A stretch of DNA of 64,000 bases, taken from assembly GCF_042646425.1 (NCBI RefSeq), contig NZ_JBHRTR010000046.1, positions 80,183-144,182 on the forward strand, in the 5' to 3' direction. The notes under the pieces were generated by a model that saw only the letters and a list, made by a program, of their open reading frames with translations, was not told where the DNA came from and did not search any database. Position 1 is the stretch's first letter. Every line of letters starts with the position of its first letter. Made by a program: the position numbers and the translations under genes. The DNA comes from Marinibaculum pumilum (lineage in GTDB: Bacteria; Pseudomonadota; Alphaproteobacteria; Ferrovibrionales; Ferrovibrionaceae). Positions 8,295-17,245 of the stretch are shown here, in pieces.

Positions 8295-9002
8295 ATGAGC
8301 GTCGACCGGCCGGACGAAGACCTGGCGGCGCGCCTCGGGGCCTATCTGGACGGGGAGCTGCCGCCGGACGAAGCCGCGGAGGTCGAGGGGCTGCTGTTCC
8401 GCGATGCCGCGGCGGGGCAGCTCTACCGCGGCATGAAGGCCGACCGGGCGCTGCTGTCGGCGGACCTGAACGCCGCCGCCAACCGGCCCGCCGGCGACCT
8501 GCTCGCCGTCATCGACAGGGAGTTCGCGGCGCGGAAGGACGCGCCTGCCGGCGGCGCGGCGGCCCCGCGCGGCCGCGCCTGGCGGCCGCAGGGCGCGGCG
8601 GCGGCGGACGTGCTGGTGGTGGTGATCGGCGGCGCCGGCTGGTGGACCGAATACCGCATCGGCAACGCGATGATCCGGCTGGAGGCAAGCCACGAAACTG
8701 TACGGGGCGAGATCCAGGCCGCGGTCAGCCGGGCGCTGGAAACCCAGGTCAGCGGCCAGACCGTGGCCTGGTCCGGCGACGGCATCAGCGGCGAAGTGAC
8801 GCCGGTCCGCACCTATCGCAGCGCCAGCGGCGACTGGTGCCGGGAATATCTGCGCTCCACCCGCCTGCAGGGGCGCGAGCTCTCCGTCCGCGGCCTGGCC
8901 TGCCGCAATGCCGATGGCGTATGGGTCACGGTAAGGGCGGAACCGGTGGAAAAGGCCGGGGATGCGGCCTCCGGCGGAACGGACGGGCAGGAAAGTCTCT
9001 GA
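8295..9002 (+). CDS. putative membrane anti-sigma factor with surface-antigen-like C-terminal domain
   Basis: 235 residues. The N-terminal 60 residues (LAARLGAYLDGELPPDEAAEVEGLL) look like the cytosolic sigma-binding helices of RsiW/ChrR-type anti-sigma factors, but the usual zinc-binding HxxxCxxC is absent. A single weak membrane segment lies at about 101-117 (AAAADVLVVVIGGAGWW). The periplasmic part ends in a domain with TYRSASGDWCREY and LACRNADGVWVTV, which resembles the small RT0821/Lpp0805-type surface-antigen domain with paired Cys. Ribosome site GGAAGAG overlaps the sigma stop. Inference: the periplasmic domain senses an envelope signal that releases the sigma factor. Confidence 0.75.
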   Translation: MSVDRPDEDLAARLGAYLDGELPPDEAAEVEGLLFRDAAAGQLYRGMKADRALLSADLNAAANRPAGDLLAVIDREFAARKDAPAGGAAAPRGRAWRPQGAAAADVLVVVIGGAGWWTEYRIGNAMIRLEASHETVRGEIQAAVSRALETQVSGQTVAWSGDGISGEVTPVRTYRSASGDWCREYLRSTRLQGRELSVRGLACRNADGVWVTVRAEPVEKAGDAASGGTDGQESL

Positions 9003-9056
9003 TCCGGAACGGCCGGCGCGACCCGCCGGCCTGCAATCCTGTGCGCGGGGGGCGTC

Positions 9057-9347
9057 TCATCCCTTCCGGCGCTGCTGCCCGGCGGCCTCGCCGCCGCCAT
9101 CCTTCCCCCCGGCCCCTTTCTTCCCCTCGGCCCCGGAGGCCGGATGCCGACTGCGCTCCCGCTTTTCTTCCTGCCGGGCGCCGGGCGGGCGGCGGGTGGC
9201 CCGCTGGGCGGCATCGTAGTCGCTATCCGCAAGGTCCAGGTCATAGGCGGTGCCGGTCCTGCGATGCTCCTTCGATTCGTCCTGCCGTCGCAGCGCACAG
9301 GGCTGCTCCAGAAGGCTGAAGGTCTTCGCATTGTCGTTGCTGGCCAT
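9057..9347 (-). CDS. small hydrophilic protein, function unknown
   Basis: 96 residues, very charged: LRRQDESKEHRRTGTAYDLDLADSD in the middle (not one contiguous motif) and a Lys/Gly/Arg-rich tail. No membrane segment, signal or fold I recognise. Start ATG preceded by GGGGAGAGTAGGA. Convergent with the anti-sigma gene. The composition recalls small stress-associated hydrophilic proteins, but that is only an impression. Confidence 0.45.
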   Translation of the reverse strand: MASNDNAKTFSLLEQPCALRRQDESKEHRRTGTAYDLDLADSDYDAAQRATRRPPGARQEEKRERSRHPASGAEGKKGAGGKDGGGEAAGQQRRKG

Positions 9348-10059
9348 TCCTACTCTCCCCCGAGCCTGCCATGTGCCGGCCGTGGCTCGCAGACGAAATC
9401 CGCATCCTGCCGCCGCGCGGGATCTGCGGTCCGCAACAGGATCGGCCATCCCGGACGGACACAGGGTCCCGAAACGGGACGGCTGGCCATCGACGATGCA
9501 AAAGAAAGGCCCGCCGCATCGCAATGACGCCGCGGGCCGAGTCAGAAGGGAGGAAGAACGAGGCTGATTAGACCATGGGGGATATTGCCAAACCGTTACG
9601 CTCTGGCGCGTTCTTCATGGCAGGTCGTCATCGCCGCCGGTTTCCGCCCGTCCGTCTTCTCCGGTCGTCGTGCGACTTCGGGACGGCTCCGTCGCGTCTG
9701 CAGAAACGTTGAGCGTCCGCACCGGCGGCCGGGGGAAGGGCGGACCCGACCGCCGCGCGGGCCAGGAAGCGTCGGCCGCTCCCGTCCTGCCGTTCCGACC
9801 GCCGATGTCGGACGCTCTGCCTCGACAACCCGGCTTCCGTCTTCTTCTTCCCGCCGGATCGTCTTTTTTTGCGATGACGGCAAAATAATTTTGCGGCGGC
9901 ACTTTTTCGGGCGGCGCGCGAATCGGTTGCACGCATCTGCACGAAAGGTTACGAGGATTTCATCCGGTACAACCGGACAATGGTCTCCCCTGGGGTCTCC
10001 CCCGTTTCCTGTCCGTCGCGGATCGCATCCGCCGGTCAGCCGGCTCGCCCGAGGGGGAG
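9348..10059. other. 712-bp non-coding region with an AT-richer core
   Basis: Between a minus-strand small gene and the plus-strand aminotransferase. I find no frame with protein-like composition. It includes a weak hairpin (arms GGCCCGC at 9508-9514 and GCGGGCC at 9532-9538) and a markedly AT-richer stretch at about 9835-9965 with T and A runs (TTTTTTT near 9865, AAAATAATTTT near 9882), likely promoter or leader DNA for the aminotransferase. Confidence 0.45.
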
Positions 10060-11319
10060 ATGTTCCTTTGGCACAAACAGAGATTCCGTCCCGTGAACAT
10101 ACAAGTCCCATCCCCGGCGCCCGCGACGGGCGCAAGCGGGTTGGGGTCCGGCACCCTGCCGGGTCTCCGCTCGCAGGTCACCAGCATCACCCGGTCGCAT
10201 ATCCGCGCGATCGCGGAGCTGGGGGCGGCGATGGAGGATGTCGTCCCGCTCTGGTTCGGTGAGGGCGACACCCCCACGCCGGAATTCATCCGAGCTGCGA
10301 CCGCGGAATCCCTGGCGCGCGGCGAGACCTTCTACACCCCGAACCGGGGCATCGGTCCGCTGCGGCAGGCGATTGCCGACTATCTCACAGGGCTGCATGC
10401 CCGGCCCGTCGCGCTGAACCGGGTGACCGCCACCCTGTCCGGCATGAATGCCATCATGCTGGCGATGCAGACGATCGTGGATCCCGGCGACCGGGTGGTG
10501 ATCGTGGCGCCGGTCTGGCCGAACGTGCGCGAAGCGGTCCGGGTCCTGGGCGGCGAGCCGGTGGAGGTGCCGCTGGCGCGCGATCCCGACAGCGGCCGCT
10601 TCAGCATGGACCTGGACCGGGTCCTGGATGCCTGCGATGCGCGGACCAAGGCGATCTTCGTCAATTCGCCGGGCAATCCGACCGGCTGGGTGATGCCCGA
10701 CAGCCAGGTCGCGGCGCTGCTGGACGCGGCACGCGCGCGCGGCATCTGGGTGCTGTCGGACGAGGTCTATTCGCGCCTGGTCTATGACGGCAGTGCGCAT
10801 GCCCCCAGCTTCCTGGACCATGCCGCGCCGGACGACCCGCTGATCGTGATCAACTCCTTCTCCAAGGCCTGGTCGATGACCGGCTGGCGCCTGGGCTGGC
10901 TGATCACGCCGCCCGGGCTGGGCGACCTGCTGGGCAAGCTGACGGAGTTCAACGTGTCCTGCGCCACCACCTTCGTGCAGCATGGCGGCATCGCCGCCCT
11001 GCGCGGGGGCGAGGGCTATGTCGCCGGACTGGTGGCCCGCTACGGCCGCGCCCGCCGCACCATCGTGGAAGGGCTGTTATCGATGCGCCGGGTCCGGGTG
11101 GCGGAGCCGGAGGGCGCCTTCTATGCCTTCTTCAGCGTCGACGGCGAGAGCGACAGCGTCGCCCTGGCCTATCGCCTGCTGCACGAGGCGCGGGTCGGCC
11201 TGGCGCCGGGCCTCGCCTTCGGCAATGGCGGCGAGGCGCATCTGCGGCTCTGCTTCGCGGCCTCCGACACCCTGCTGAACCGGGCCCTGGACCGCCTGCG
11301 TCCCGTTCTCGACGCCTGA
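10060..11319 (+). CDS. class I/II PLP-dependent aminotransferase
   Basis: Fold-type I aminotransferase of about 410-419 residues. Visible: the substrate loop YTPNRGIGPLRQAI, VNSPGNPTGW (aspartate-aminotransferase family NPTG), SDEVYSRLVYDG, the PLP lysine in INSFSKAWSMTGWRLGW, and a C-terminal HLRLCFA carrying the carboxylate-binding Arg. Amino-acid specificity cannot be read. The start is uncertain: the ATG at 10060 follows GAGGGGGAG too closely; a GTG at 10093 is an alternative. The gene stands alone, with a large upstream region. Confidence 0.88.
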   Translation: MFLWHKQRFRPVNIQVPSPAPATGASGLGSGTLPGLRSQVTSITRSHIRAIAELGAAMEDVVPLWFGEGDTPTPEFIRAATAESLARGETFYTPNRGIGPLRQAIADYLTGLHARPVALNRVTATLSGMNAIMLAMQTIVDPGDRVVIVAPVWPNVREAVRVLGGEPVEVPLARDPDSGRFSMDLDRVLDACDARTKAIFVNSPGNPTGWVMPDSQVAALLDAARARGIWVLSDEVYSRLVYDGSAHAPSFLDHAAPDDPLIVINSFSKAWSMTGWRLGWLITPPGLGDLLGKLTEFNVSCATTFVQHGGIAALRGGEGYVAGLVARYGRARRTIVEGLLSMRRVRVAEPEGAFYAFFSVDGESDSVALAYRLLHEARVGLAPGLAFGNGGEAHLRLCFAASDTLLNRALDRLRPVLDA

Positions 11320-11500
11320 TCCCGTTCCGGGCCGGCCGGCCCCCCTTGCCAGCGCCGCGCCGAGCAGGCAAAGGTGCATGCGCACATTTGCGGCCGGCGC
11401 CGGCGCTGCAGGGGGCGCCGGGGCACGGGCATACCCGGCCTTCCGGCCGGCCAGGAGCCTGCGACCGGCAGGCCCGGAATTCTGTGAGGAGGAGAGAGCC

Positions 11501-12685
11501 ATGAGAGAAGCGGTAATCGTTTCGACCGCGCGCACGCCGATCGGCAAGGCCTATCGCGGCGCCTTCAACAACACCCACGGCGCCACGATGGGCGGCCATG
11601 TGATCAAGAACGCCGTGGAGCGCGCGCATGTCGCCCCCGACGAGGTCGAGGACGTGATCCTCGGTGTCGCCAATCCCGAAGGCGCGACCGGCGGCAACAT
11701 CGCCCGCCAGGCCGCGCTGCGCGCCGGCCTGCCGGTGACCACCAGCGGCACCACCATCAACCGCTTCTGCTCGTCGGGCATGCAGGCGATCTCGATGGCG
11801 GCGCAGCGGGTGATCGTCGACGGCGTGCAGGTCATGGTCGCCGGCGGCCTGGAATCGATCAGCCTGGTGCAGAACGAGCACATGAACATGTACCGCGCCC
11901 GCGAGGAATGGCTGGCGGAGCATGTCGAGGGCCTGTACTGGCCGATGATCCAGACCGCGGACAATGTCGCCCAGCGCTACAATGTCAGCCGCGAGACGCA
12001 GGACGAGTATTCGCTGCAGAGCCAGCAGCGCACCGCCGCGGCGCAGCAGGCCGGCCGCTTCGACGACGAAATCGTGCCGATGACCACGACCAAGATCGTC
12101 ACCGACAAGGCGACCGGCGCGACCAGCGAGGAAGAGGTCACCCTCGCCAAGGACGAGGGCAACCGTCCCGAGACCAACCTGGAAGGGCTGTCCGGCCTGA
12201 AGCCGGTCGCCGGCGAGGACAAGTGGATCACCGCGGGCAATGCCTCGCAGCTGTCCGACGGCGCGTCGGCCTGCGTGGTGATGGACCGCAAGCTGGCGGA
12301 GCAGCGTGGCCGCGACATCCTGGGCGTCTATCGCGGCCTGGTGGTCGCCGGCTGCGAGCCCGACGAGATGGGCATCGGCCCGGTCTTCGCGGTGCCGAAG
12401 CTGCTGGAGCGGCACGGCCTGAAAATGGACGATATCGACCTGTGGGAGCTGAACGAGGCGTTCGCCGTTCAGGTGGTCTATTGCCGCGACCGTCTGGGTA
12501 TCCCGAACGACAAGCTGAACGTCGACGGCGGCGCGATCTCCATCGGCCATCCCTACGGCATGAGCGGCGCCCGCATGGTCGGCCACGCCCTGATCGAGGG
12601 CAAGCGCCGCGGTGCCAAGTATGTCGTCTGCACCATGTGCATCGGCGGCGGCATGGGCGCGGCGGGCCTGTTCGAGGTCGGCTGA
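11501..12685 (+). CDS. thiolase family protein (acetyl-CoA C-acyltransferase)
   Basis: 394-residue biosynthetic/degradative thiolase: acyl-CoA + acetyl-CoA from 3-ketoacyl-CoA, or the reverse. The nucleophilic Cys is C90 in NRFCSSGMQ; the NEAFAVQ motif, GHPYGMSGAR (H350) and CIGGGMGAA (second catalytic Cys C380) complete the active site. Start ATG with GAGGAGGAGAG upstream. Followed 27 bp later by a strong terminator, so it is transcribed alone. Fatty-acid beta-oxidation is the most likely role; acetoacetyl-CoA formation is the alternative. Confidence 0.93.
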   Translation: MREAVIVSTARTPIGKAYRGAFNNTHGATMGGHVIKNAVERAHVAPDEVEDVILGVANPEGATGGNIARQAALRAGLPVTTSGTTINRFCSSGMQAISMAAQRVIVDGVQVMVAGGLESISLVQNEHMNMYRAREEWLAEHVEGLYWPMIQTADNVAQRYNVSRETQDEYSLQSQQRTAAAQQAGRFDDEIVPMTTTKIVTDKATGATSEEEVTLAKDEGNRPETNLEGLSGLKPVAGEDKWITAGNASQLSDGASACVVMDRKLAEQRGRDILGVYRGLVVAGCEPDEMGIGPVFAVPKLLERHGLKMDDIDLWELNEAFAVQVVYCRDRLGIPNDKLNVDGGAISIGHPYGMSGARMVGHALIEGKRRGAKYVVCTMCIGGGMGAAGLFEVG

Positions 12686-12712
12686 GCCTCGCGTTCCGCA
12701 TCTTCGAAGGAA

Positions 12713-12742
12713 GGGGCCGGCGGATCGCCGGCCCCTTTTTTT
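12713..12742 (+). terminator. rho-independent terminator of the thiolase gene
   Basis: A perfect 10-bp GC stem (GGGGCCGGCG / CGCCGGCCCC) with a 3-nt loop, followed by seven T. It also lies just past the stop of the convergent yceI-like gene and could serve both strands weakly. Confidence 0.93.
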
Positions 12743-12748
12743 GATCCC

Positions 12749-13393
12749 TCAGAGCAGCCCGGCCGGCGGAACCTGCAGGCCCGGCTCCGCGCTGCCGCTG
12801 ATCGAGAGCTGAACCTCGCGGCCCAGCACGTCCTGCCAGGCCGTCATGCCGAAGCCGCTGCGGTCGATCGCGCCCGAGGCGCTGAACTTCAGGCGTGGCG
12901 CCGTCGCGCCGGGCGCCGTCTCGGTCCACAGCAGGATGGCGAAGTCCGCGGGCCGGGTGACGCCGCGGATCGTCAGGTCGCCATGCAGCCGGGCATGGCG
13001 GCCGTCCAGCCGCTCAAGCCGGCGGGAGACGAAGCGGATGCTGGGAAAGCGGTCCGCGTCGAAGAAGTCGACGCCGCGCAGCTCCTGCTCGCGCCAGGCC
13101 CGCTCCTCCTCCGCCCCGGCGACCTCGACGCTGCCCGCGTCGATCTCCAGTTCCACCCGGCCCGACAGCTGCGCCCCCTCGTCCAGCGCGATCAGGCCGC
13201 TGAACGTCGCGAAGCGTCCCTCGGTGGTCCGCAAACCGCCCCATTCCTCGACCGAGAAGGTGATGTCCGAATCGCCCGGGATCAGGTGATAGACCCGGTC
13301 GGTGGCCAGCTCTGCGGCGCTGGCGGAGGGCAGGGAGGCCGGCAGTACCGGCGCGGCGAGGATCCCTGCCGCCAGCAGCACCGCTCGCAGCAT
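12749..13393 (-). CDS. YceI family periplasmic protein
   Basis: 214 residues: signal peptide MLRAVLLAAGILAAPVLPA with a likely cut after ASA, then a lipocalin-like YceI domain. Family marks: YHLIPGDSDITFSVEEWGG, FATFSGLIALDEG, VDFFDADRFPSIRFVS, LHGDLTIRGVTRP and the closing DRSGFGM..W..VLGREVQLSI pattern. These proteins bind polyprenyl or other isoprenoid-like ligands in the periplasm. The frame is open upstream, but the ATG at 13393 gives a normal signal peptide. Convergent with the thiolase, divergent from the acyl-CoA synthetase. Confidence 0.9.
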   Translation of the reverse strand: MLRAVLLAAGILAAPVLPASLPSASAAELATDRVYHLIPGDSDITFSVEEWGGLRTTEGRFATFSGLIALDEGAQLSGRVELEIDAGSVEVAGAEEERAWREQELRGVDFFDADRFPSIRFVSRRLERLDGRHARLHGDLTIRGVTRPADFAILLWTETAPGATAPRLKFSASGAIDRSGFGMTAWQDVLGREVQLSISGSAEPGLQVPPAGLL

Positions 13394-13551
13394 TCCTGGA
13401 CCGGTCCACCCCCATACTCTCGTCTTGGGGCGGGCAGGATGCGGCATTGCTGCGCTCACTCGGCTGCCTCGCATCTTCACGCCCGACAGTATAAGAGGAT
13501 TCGCAGAGAAAGCGCCCCCGCCGGCGCGCACAAATACAAGGGAGGAAGGTC

Positions 13552-15150
13552 ATGCGCCCGGTCCTGCGCCACCCAGATCTGCATCCGTTTTCCGGCCTCG
13601 ACATGGCGGCGCTGGTGGATGACCGTGCCGCACGCTGGGGCGACAAGCCGTTCCTGATCTGGGAACCGTTCTCGGGCCCGGCGGAGAGCGTCAGCTATGC
13701 CGCCTTCCGCGACCGCACCATGCGCCTGGCCGCCGGCCTGCACGGCCGCGGCCTCCGCGCCGGCGACTTCCTGCTGATCCATCTCGATAATTGCCTGGAG
13801 ACGGTCCTGGCCTGGCATGCCTGCGCGCGGCTGGGCGTCGTGGCGGTCACCACCAATGCCCGCTCCGCCGGTGCGGAACTGGCCTATTTCGCCGAGCATT
13901 GCGGTGCCGTCGCCGGGATCACCCAGCCGCGCTTCGCCGGCCTGGTGGCACGGCATTGCCCGGCCCTGAAATGGCTGGCGGTGACCGCGACGGACAATGG
14001 CGAGGCGCCGGAGCCGGGCAGCGAACGCCCGGCCGACGCGACGATGCCGGTCCTGCCCTTCGGCGACCTGGACGGCGACCCGGCCGGCCTGCCGGCGCGG
14101 GCCGTGGACCCGATGGCGCCGATCTGCGTGCAGTACACCTCCGGCACCACCTCGCGGCCGAAAGGGGTGTTGTGGACCCATGCCAATGCGCTGTGGGGCG
14201 CGCGGATCAACGCCGCGCACCAGACCCTGCGCGCCGACGACGTGCACCTGACCTTCCTGCCGCTGTTCCACACCAACGCGCAGGCCTATTCGGTGCTGTC
14301 CAGCCTCTGGGCCGGTGCCACCGCGGTGCTGCAGCCGCGCTTCTCCGCCAGCCGGTTCTGGCCGGTGGCCCTGAAGCATGGCTGCACCTGGTGCTCGATG
14401 GTGCCGTTCGTGAACCGCGCCCTGGCGGCGCAGCCGGTGCCGCCCGACCACCGCTTCCGGCTGTGGGGCAATGCCGCCTGCCTGGACACCGCGCCCGCCT
14501 TCGGCGTGCCGACGATGGGCTGGTGGGGCATGACGGAGACCCTGACCCACGGCATCGTCAGCGATCCGGCGCATCGCTATGCACCGGAGGCGATCGGCCA
14601 TCCGGCGCCGGAATACGAGATCGCGGTGCTGCGCGACGACGGCACCCCCTGCGGCCCGGGGGAGGCCGGCCATCTGCGGATCCGCGGCATTCCCGGCCTG
14701 TCGCTGTTCCAGGAATACCTGAACAACCCGCAGGCGACGGAGGAGAGCTTCGACGCCGACGGCTTCTTCATCACCGGCGACCGGGTAATCCGGATGCCCG
14801 ACGGCGCGATCCGCTTCGCCGACCGGGACAAGGACATGCTGAAGGTCGGCGGCGAGAACGTCGCCTCCTCCGAGATCGAGCGGGTGATCCTGACCGTGCC
14901 CGGGGTGGAGGAGGTCGCGGTCGTGGCGCAGCCCGACCCGATGCGTGACGAGGTGCCGGTGGCCTTCATCCTGCCGGCGGCCGGCGCGGCGCGGGCGGAG
15001 ATGGAGCAGGCGGTGCTGGCCACCTGCCGCGACGCCCTGGCCGATTTCAAGGTGCCGGTGGCGGTGCACCTGGTGGACGAGATGCCGCGTTCCACCCTGG
15101 AAAAGATCGCCAAGGCGGAACTGCGCAAGTGGCTGTCGGCGACCTCGTAG
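13552..15150 (+). CDS. AMP-binding acyl-CoA synthetase
   Basis: 532-residue ANL-superfamily enzyme that activates a carboxylic acid to the acyl-CoA via the adenylate. The P-loop-like YTSGTTSRPKG is at 195-205, GWWGMTETLTHG is the A5 motif, TGDRVIRM and FADRDKDMLKVGGENV are the hinge/A8 region, and the A10 lysine lies in STLEKIAK near residue 518. Start ATG with GGGAGGAAGG. Substrate not readable; relatives act on medium-chain, crotonobetaine or aromatic acids. The REP-like palindrome at 15151 begins right after the stop. Confidence 0.92.
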   Translation: MRPVLRHPDLHPFSGLDMAALVDDRAARWGDKPFLIWEPFSGPAESVSYAAFRDRTMRLAAGLHGRGLRAGDFLLIHLDNCLETVLAWHACARLGVVAVTTNARSAGAELAYFAEHCGAVAGITQPRFAGLVARHCPALKWLAVTATDNGEAPEPGSERPADATMPVLPFGDLDGDPAGLPARAVDPMAPICVQYTSGTTSRPKGVLWTHANALWGARINAAHQTLRADDVHLTFLPLFHTNAQAYSVLSSLWAGATAVLQPRFSASRFWPVALKHGCTWCSMVPFVNRALAAQPVPPDHRFRLWGNAACLDTAPAFGVPTMGWWGMTETLTHGIVSDPAHRYAPEAIGHPAPEYEIAVLRDDGTPCGPGEAGHLRIRGIPGLSLFQEYLNNPQATEESFDADGFFITGDRVIRMPDGAIRFADRDKDMLKVGGENVASSEIERVILTVPGVEEVAVVAQPDPMRDEVPVAFILPAAGAARAEMEQAVLATCRDALADFKVPVAVHLVDEMPRSTLEKIAKAELRKWLSATS

Positions 15151-15219
15151 AGCATCTTGTTGAAATCGATCAAATTATTGCCGCTCGGATGATTCCATCC
15201 GAGCGCAAGTTGATCTAGC
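15151..15219. repeat. REP-like palindromic element
   Basis: Nested inverted repeats: a perfect 10-bp stem CGCTCGGATG / CATCCGAGCG (15182-15191 and 15196-15205, loop ATTC) inside an outer pair GATCAA / TTGATC (15168-15173 and 15210-15215). It sits between convergent genes and may act as a bidirectional terminator. The nested layout looks like a dispersed alphaproteobacterial intergenic repeat. Confidence 0.7.
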
Positions 15220-15232
15220 CGCCGCTGCCTGG

Positions 15233-15856
15233 CTATTGCCGAAAGGTCAGGGTCGGCGCGATCAGATAGACGGTGCCTTCCGGGCTGATCGGTGCATGGA
15301 TGGTCAGGCGCAGCCAGAGTTCTACGGCGTTCGTCGAAGCAGCGGTACGCAACGTCACCGCATGGCGCACCGGTTCGGGATCGAGCGTCTTTACCGGCGA
15401 GTCGACGACGGTGACATTGTCGAAAGCGTAGAGGCTGGCGCCGCCGAATGTCATCTTCGGGACGGCCGCCAGCTGTGCGGAGAACTCCACCGTGCCGCCG
15501 GCTGTGCCGGCAGGCAGGGCCACGGAATGACCCAGCCGCCAGTCGACCTGCCGGAACGGTGCTTCCGGCAGCTTCTCGACCCGCAGCAGGCAGGCCGGGA
15601 GCCGCTGCCCGGAGACCTCGTAGGTGCCGGCTTCGAAGGCGATTCTCGGTCCTTCGCCCTCGGGGTCGGATATGAAGGCCCGCCACTGCACCTGTCGCGA
15701 CGCGGCACCGGGTTCCTGCGGGTGCCGTATGGTCAACGGGCATGACGCTGCCGTCTGGATCGCGGCCTGCTCCTCCCGCAGCAGGACGCTGCCGCCCAGG
15801 AACAGGGCAAAGCCAAGGACGACCGCGGCGATCGTCGCAAGGGTGACCCGCAGCAT
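15233..15856 (-). CDS. membrane-anchored single two-Cys beta-domain protein (locus domain copy 1)
   Basis: 207 residues: an N-terminal membrane anchor (residues 4-25), then one copy of a domain found five times in this locus. Diagnostic features: first Cys in SCPL, second Cys in PACLL, VDWRLGH, ASLYAFD, and the closing AVELWLRLTI strand. The pattern looks like a beta-sandwich (lectin or carbohydrate-binding-like) with a periplasmic disulfide; that is inference from spacing and aromatic placement. Its start abuts the stop of the SGNH gene 15857-17104 exactly, so the two are co-translated. Function unknown. Confidence 0.8.
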   Translation of the reverse strand: MLRVTLATIAAVVLGFALFLGGSVLLREEQAAIQTAASCPLTIRHPQEPGAASRQVQWRAFISDPEGEGPRIAFEAGTYEVSGQRLPACLLRVEKLPEAPFRQVDWRLGHSVALPAGTAGGTVEFSAQLAAVPKMTFGGASLYAFDNVTVVDSPVKTLDPEPVRHAVTLRTAASTNAVELWLRLTIHAPISPEGTVYLIAPTLTFRQ

Positions 15857-17104
15857 CTACTGGGACAGTCCGGGCGGGGAGGCAGCCGCGTCGGGCAGCA
15901 GTCCGGCATCTGCCAGCGCCGTCTCTATCGCACGGGCATAGACCTCCATCCCGAACCGCGAGGGGTGATGGTTGGTCGGCGTGATGGACATGCGCAGCGG
16001 GTCCGGCAGGTTGCCGATCACCGGCTTGAGTTCGATCACGCGATCCGGTGCGAGGGTCCGCAGGTCCGACCAAAGGGCAGCCTGGCGCGGGCTGATCTGA
16101 TACCCGGCCGGCAGTTCCGGCGCGATCGGCAGGTGGATGAACGCGAAGGGGATTCCGCTGGCCTTCAGCGCGGCGAAGTCGCGCGCGAACCGCGGGTCCT
16201 GGTCGTAGGCGGTCGCGTCGTAGCGGGGCACGGTCCAGGGTTGCGGCGTCAGGATCTGTCGGAACGGATCCTGATGGAGCAGCAGTGCGATGACGAAGGA
16301 ATGATCGATGCTCAGCAGATCGAATTCCCGTCGGGCCGCCTGCTCGGCGATCTGGTCGAAGCGCCGTTCCAGTTCGGCCGCCAGAGGATCCTCTCCGCCC
16401 GCTTCCAGGGCGGTGCGGCACCAGTCTGCCGTGGCCCGCGGTTCGACGAGGGTGATGTCCTGTGCGCGCGACAATGGCGGGTCGGGATCCGGGCGGTCGG
16501 TCACCAGGATGCGTCGGAAGCCGGACTTCTCGGCAACCGTGCGCCAGATCCTGGCGCGGTCGAGGTCATCGCTGATGAAGGTGAAGAGGACCAGGTCGGG
16601 TTGCCATTCCGGCACGGTGGCCGCCGCCAGGTCCATCATCTGCAGGATGCCTGTGCCGTCCCGTCCGAAGTTCACGACATGGGCCGGCTTGCCCAGTGCC
16701 GCCGTCAGCCTGCGCTGAAGAAGGGCGGGAAAGGTGACGCCATCCACGATGAAGGCGGGGAAGCTGTCGCCGAACAGCAGGATCTTGAATGCCGCGCTCT
16801 GATAGTCGCCCGTGATCGGGCCGATATTGCCGCGGCTGTTGATCTCGCGTTGCAACGTGCAGTCGCTGACCCGTCCGTCCTTCAGGTTCGTGACGTGAAT
16901 CGCGCGATCGGGCGGATAGACATAGCCCAGCTCGGAATCGTATTCCCAACGGGAGGCATCAAGAACACCGAATCGGGGCCCCTCCGCCAGCGCGGTCCCC
17001 GCCGGTGGCTCGACCGACAGATAGACCCGGTACATCGCTTCGACGGCCAAGAACCCGACGACCAATCCTACCAGGATCGACAGGGCGAGCTTCAATATCT
17101 TCAT
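15857..17104 (-). CDS. membrane-anchored SGNH-like protein 1 (active-site Asp replaced by Asn)
   Basis: 415 residues: membrane anchor at about 5-25, then a periplasmic SGNH-hydrolase-like domain. The block I motif FGDSF places the nucleophile at S114; NFGRDGTGILQM and FISDDLDRARIWR are strongly shared with the three paralogues in this locus. At the C-terminal block, where the paralogues have T-D-x-H-P-S, this one has TNHHPS (N378, H380): the Asp of the presumed triad is Asn. Either it tolerates the change (Ser-His dyad) or it is a binding-only paralogue. Followed directly by the single-domain gene at 15233. No MBOAT partner is visible, unlike alginate-type acetyltransferases. Confidence 0.82.
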   Translation of the reverse strand: MKILKLALSILVGLVVGFLAVEAMYRVYLSVEPPAGTALAEGPRFGVLDASRWEYDSELGYVYPPDRAIHVTNLKDGRVSDCTLQREINSRGNIGPITGDYQSAAFKILLFGDSFPAFIVDGVTFPALLQRRLTAALGKPAHVVNFGRDGTGILQMMDLAAATVPEWQPDLVLFTFISDDLDRARIWRTVAEKSGFRRILVTDRPDPDPPLSRAQDITLVEPRATADWCRTALEAGGEDPLAAELERRFDQIAEQAARREFDLLSIDHSFVIALLLHQDPFRQILTPQPWTVPRYDATAYDQDPRFARDFAALKASGIPFAFIHLPIAPELPAGYQISPRQAALWSDLRTLAPDRVIELKPVIGNLPDPLRMSITPTNHHPSRFGMEVYARAIETALADAGLLPDAAASPPGLSQ

Positions 17105-17245
17105 TTTTCAATATTTACGAGATGATGGAGCAGATATTCCTCCGATACCGTGTATCGGTTACATCATGTCGCCGGCCGTGTGCAACCGCGCCGACCGGTA
17201 TTCCTGCGGTCCCTGCCGCAGCGCAGGGCGGCTGTGATGCCGCGC

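Noticed and set aside
15857..17104. SGNH proteins as alginate-type O-acetyltransferases (AlgJ/AlgX)
   Set aside because: No MBOAT acyl-donor partner or alginate genes in the window; only the fold-level motif is shared, so I left the reaction open.
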